Shown here in pieces: positions 62,712-64,000 of a DNA stretch of 64,000 bases. The notes under the pieces were generated by a model. It was not told the DNA's origin. It saw nothing but the letters and a program-made list of their open reading frames with translations, and did not search any database. The DNA lies in NCBI RefSeq assembly GCF_025725685.1, contig NZ_CP107008.1:868001-932000 (forward strand), written 5' to 3'. The stretch comes from Halomonas sp. M4R1S46 (GTDB taxonomy: Bacteria; Pseudomonadota; Gammaproteobacteria; Pseudomonadales; Halomonadaceae). The translations under genes were made by a program, and so were the position numbers. Each line of letters starts with the position of its first letter. Position 1 is the stretch's first letter.

Positions 62712-63569
62712 GTGTCCGAGGTGCCCGTCAACACCCGGCCACTCGATGGACCGGCGCCCCGGCTGCAGGCGCCGCCGGGGGCGACCGATTGCCATATCCA
62801 CCTCTACCTGCCGGGCCATGAAGCCCGGCCCGGTGGCCCGGCGATTCCGGAGCTCGCCACCGTCGAGGACTACCGTCGCGTGCAGCGGCGCCTGTCGCTG
62901 GAGCGGGTGGTGGTCACCCAACCCAATGCCTACCAGGGCGACAACGCGGCCTTGCTCGAGGCCCTGGCCCACGCCCGCGGCGTGGCGGTGGTGACGCCGG
63001 ACACGCCGAGCCACGAGCTCGAGGCCTGGCACGCGCGGGGCGTGCGTGGCGCGCGCATCATGCAGTTGCCGGGCGGCGCCGTGAAGATCGACAAGCTGCG
63101 CGACGTCGAGCGGCGGATCCGGCCGCTGGGCTGGCACCTGATGGTGCAGTTCAACGGCCGCCATCTCGATGCGTACCGGGACGAGCTTCGCCGCATCGAG
63201 GGCGACTACATCATCGACCATATTGGCAAGTTCATGGACCCGGTGCCGCCGGACGACCGACGCGTCGACGAGCTCCTGCACCTGCTGGACCGCGGCAATG
63301 CCTGGTTCAAGGTCTGCGCGGGGTACGAGGCCAGCCTGGAGGGCGGACCGTACAATGCCGATGTCGGCGCCATCGCCCGGCGCGTCATCGCGCATGCCCC
63401 GGAGCGCATCCTGTGGGGCAGCAACTGGCCACACGTCGGCGTTCCGCGTTCTCAATACCCGGATGATGCCGAGCAGCTCGATGTACTGCTCGAGTGGGCC
63501 AGTTCGGAAGTGCGGCACAAGATTCTGGTCGATAACCCGGCCGCTTTGTACGAGTTCGGGGCATCCTGA
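62712..63569 (+). CDS. gli: Amidohydrolase-superfamily protein, probable D-galactarolactone isomerase
   Basis: 285 residues from GTG 62712, with GAGGAG upstream; a GTG at 62706 overlapping the gci stop is an alternative. TIM-barrel amidohydrolase motifs: ATDCHIHLYLPGHE, YIIDHIGKFMDP and ILWGSNWPHVGVP. Relatives are 2-pyrone-4,6-dicarboxylate lactonases. Next to gci and udh the best reading is the isomerase that turns the 1,5-lactone formed by uronate dehydrogenase into the 1,4-lactone. Confidence 0.8.
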   Translation: MSEVPVNTRPLDGPAPRLQAPPGATDCHIHLYLPGHEARPGGPAIPELATVEDYRRVQRRLSLERVVVTQPNAYQGDNAALLEALAHARGVAVVTPDTPSHELEAWHARGVRGARIMQLPGGAVKIDKLRDVERRIRPLGWHLMVQFNGRHLDAYRDELRRIEGDYIIDHIGKFMDPVPPDDRRVDELLHLLDRGNAWFKVCAGYEASLEGGPYNADVGAIARRVIAHAPERILWGSNWPHVGVPRSQYPDDAEQLDVLLEWASSEVRHKILVDNPAALYEFGAS

Positions 63570-63662
63570 CATCGCTTCGGAGTGTCAGGGACCATCTTTC
63601 ATCAATGTCGCGAACGGTTCTTGATCGAATGGATCGTTCGTCGATGTCAAAGGAGAAACGTG

Positions 63663-64000
63663 ATGCTGAATCGGATTCTGGTCACCGGTGCAGCCGGTGG
63701 TGTCGGCAAGGCCATTCGTCCGCATCTCGCGCGTCTCGCCCATCGGGTGCGGCTATCGGATGTCGCCGAACTGGGCGAGGCGGTCGAGCACGAGGAGATC
63801 GTGCCCTGCGACCTGGCCGATGCCCAGGCGGTCAACGCCCTGGTGGCCGACTGCGACGGGGTCGTCCACCTGGGCGGCGTGTCGGTGGAGAAGCCCTGGG
63901 AGGGCATTCTCCAGTCGAACATCATCGGCGCCTACAACCTCTATGAGGCGGCGCGCAACCTGGGCAAGCCACGCATCGTGTTCGCCAGCTCGAACCACAC
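63663..64000 (+). CDS. udh: Uronate dehydrogenase, N-terminal part
   Basis: 113 codons, cut by the right edge. ATG 63663 has AAAGGAG seven bases upstream. The NAD-binding ILVTGAAGGVGKAIRPHL is followed by VHLGGVSVEKPWEGILQSN and RIVFASSNHT, sequences I recognise from uronate dehydrogenases. It oxidises galacturonate or glucuronate to the aldarolactone. The catalytic Tyr-x3-Lys lies beyond the window. Confidence 0.93.
   Translation, partial: MLNRILVTGAAGGVGKAIRPHLARLAHRVRLSDVAELGEAVEHEEIVPCDLADAQAVNALVADCDGVVHLGGVSVEKPWEGILQSNIIGAYNLYEAARNLGKPRIVFASSNH

Noticed and set aside
63605..63620. ATGTCGCGAACGG before udh resembling the glyA half-site
   Set aside because: Only one half-site is present, with no partner at 21-23 bases, and udh belongs to an unrelated pathway. 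Treated as chance.

Overview
The window is a GC-rich chromosomal segment with dense, mostly operonic coding. Gene content and protein style (acidic proteins, betaine catabolism, fused transhydrogenase, TTT and TRAP transporters) suggest a halophilic gammaproteobacterium of the Halomonas type; this is an inference from gene content, not from a phylogenetic marker. No rRNA, tRNA, CRISPR array, prophage or insertion sequence was seen. Both edges cut genes: an FdsB-like formate dehydrogenase subunit on the left and uronate dehydrogenase on the right.

Region 1 (1-16.7 kb) is a methyl-group catabolism island. It holds NAD-linked molybdenum formate dehydrogenase (fdsB end, fdsA, an unrecognised small gene), divergent glycine betaine monooxygenase genes gbcA and gbcB, a GbdR-like GlxA/AraC regulator, and the operon glyA-soxB-soxD-soxA-soxG-purU. 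Together they demethylate betaine, oxidise sarcosine to glycine plus methylene-THF, turn glycine into serine, release formate from formyl-THF and oxidise that formate to CO2 with NADH. The dimethylglycine step is not encoded here. GTCGC-type repeated half-sites lie before both gbcA and glyA and are candidate operators for the regulator between them. The 3' end of purU is followed by a 113-bp tandem duplication.

Region 2 (16.9-46.7 kb) is ordinary housekeeping and accessory DNA: EamA and MFS permeases, a TetR regulator, a cNMP/CBS/DUF294 signalling protein with an exonuclease, cobO, a RimK-like ligase divergent from a GNAT gene, yajQ, hsp20, pepN, a Kef-type antiporter, a YegS-like kinase, a repeat-containing lipoprotein, cspA, lysE, a Slt transglycosylase, htpG, pntAB, gpsA and sixA. 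Small-scale features include heat-shock (sigma-32-like) promoters before hsp20 and htpG, a thioesterase gene remnant whose stop codon lies in the htpG -35 box, and an 11-copy heptamer array behind slt.

Region 3 (46.7-64 kb) is a large hexuronate/aldarate degradation cluster. udh (uronate to lactone), galactarolactone isomerase and galactarolactone cycloisomerase form one entry; galactarate dehydratase (garD) and glucarate dehydratase (gudD) form two others. All converge on 5-dehydro-4-deoxyglucarate, which kdgD and a ketoglutarate semialdehyde dehydrogenase convert to 2-oxoglutarate. Four transport systems are interleaved: a tripartite tricarboxylate (TctCBA) system, a TRAP (DctPQM) system and two paralogous AEC permeases. 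The AEC permease/kdgD divergent pair occurs twice, once intact (46.7-48.9 kb) and once with a kdgD copy reduced by in-frame deletions (56.8-58.6 kb). A TATGATGTAT-cored element occurs at three places beside these genes and looks like the operator of a FadR/GntR-type regulator not encoded in the window.
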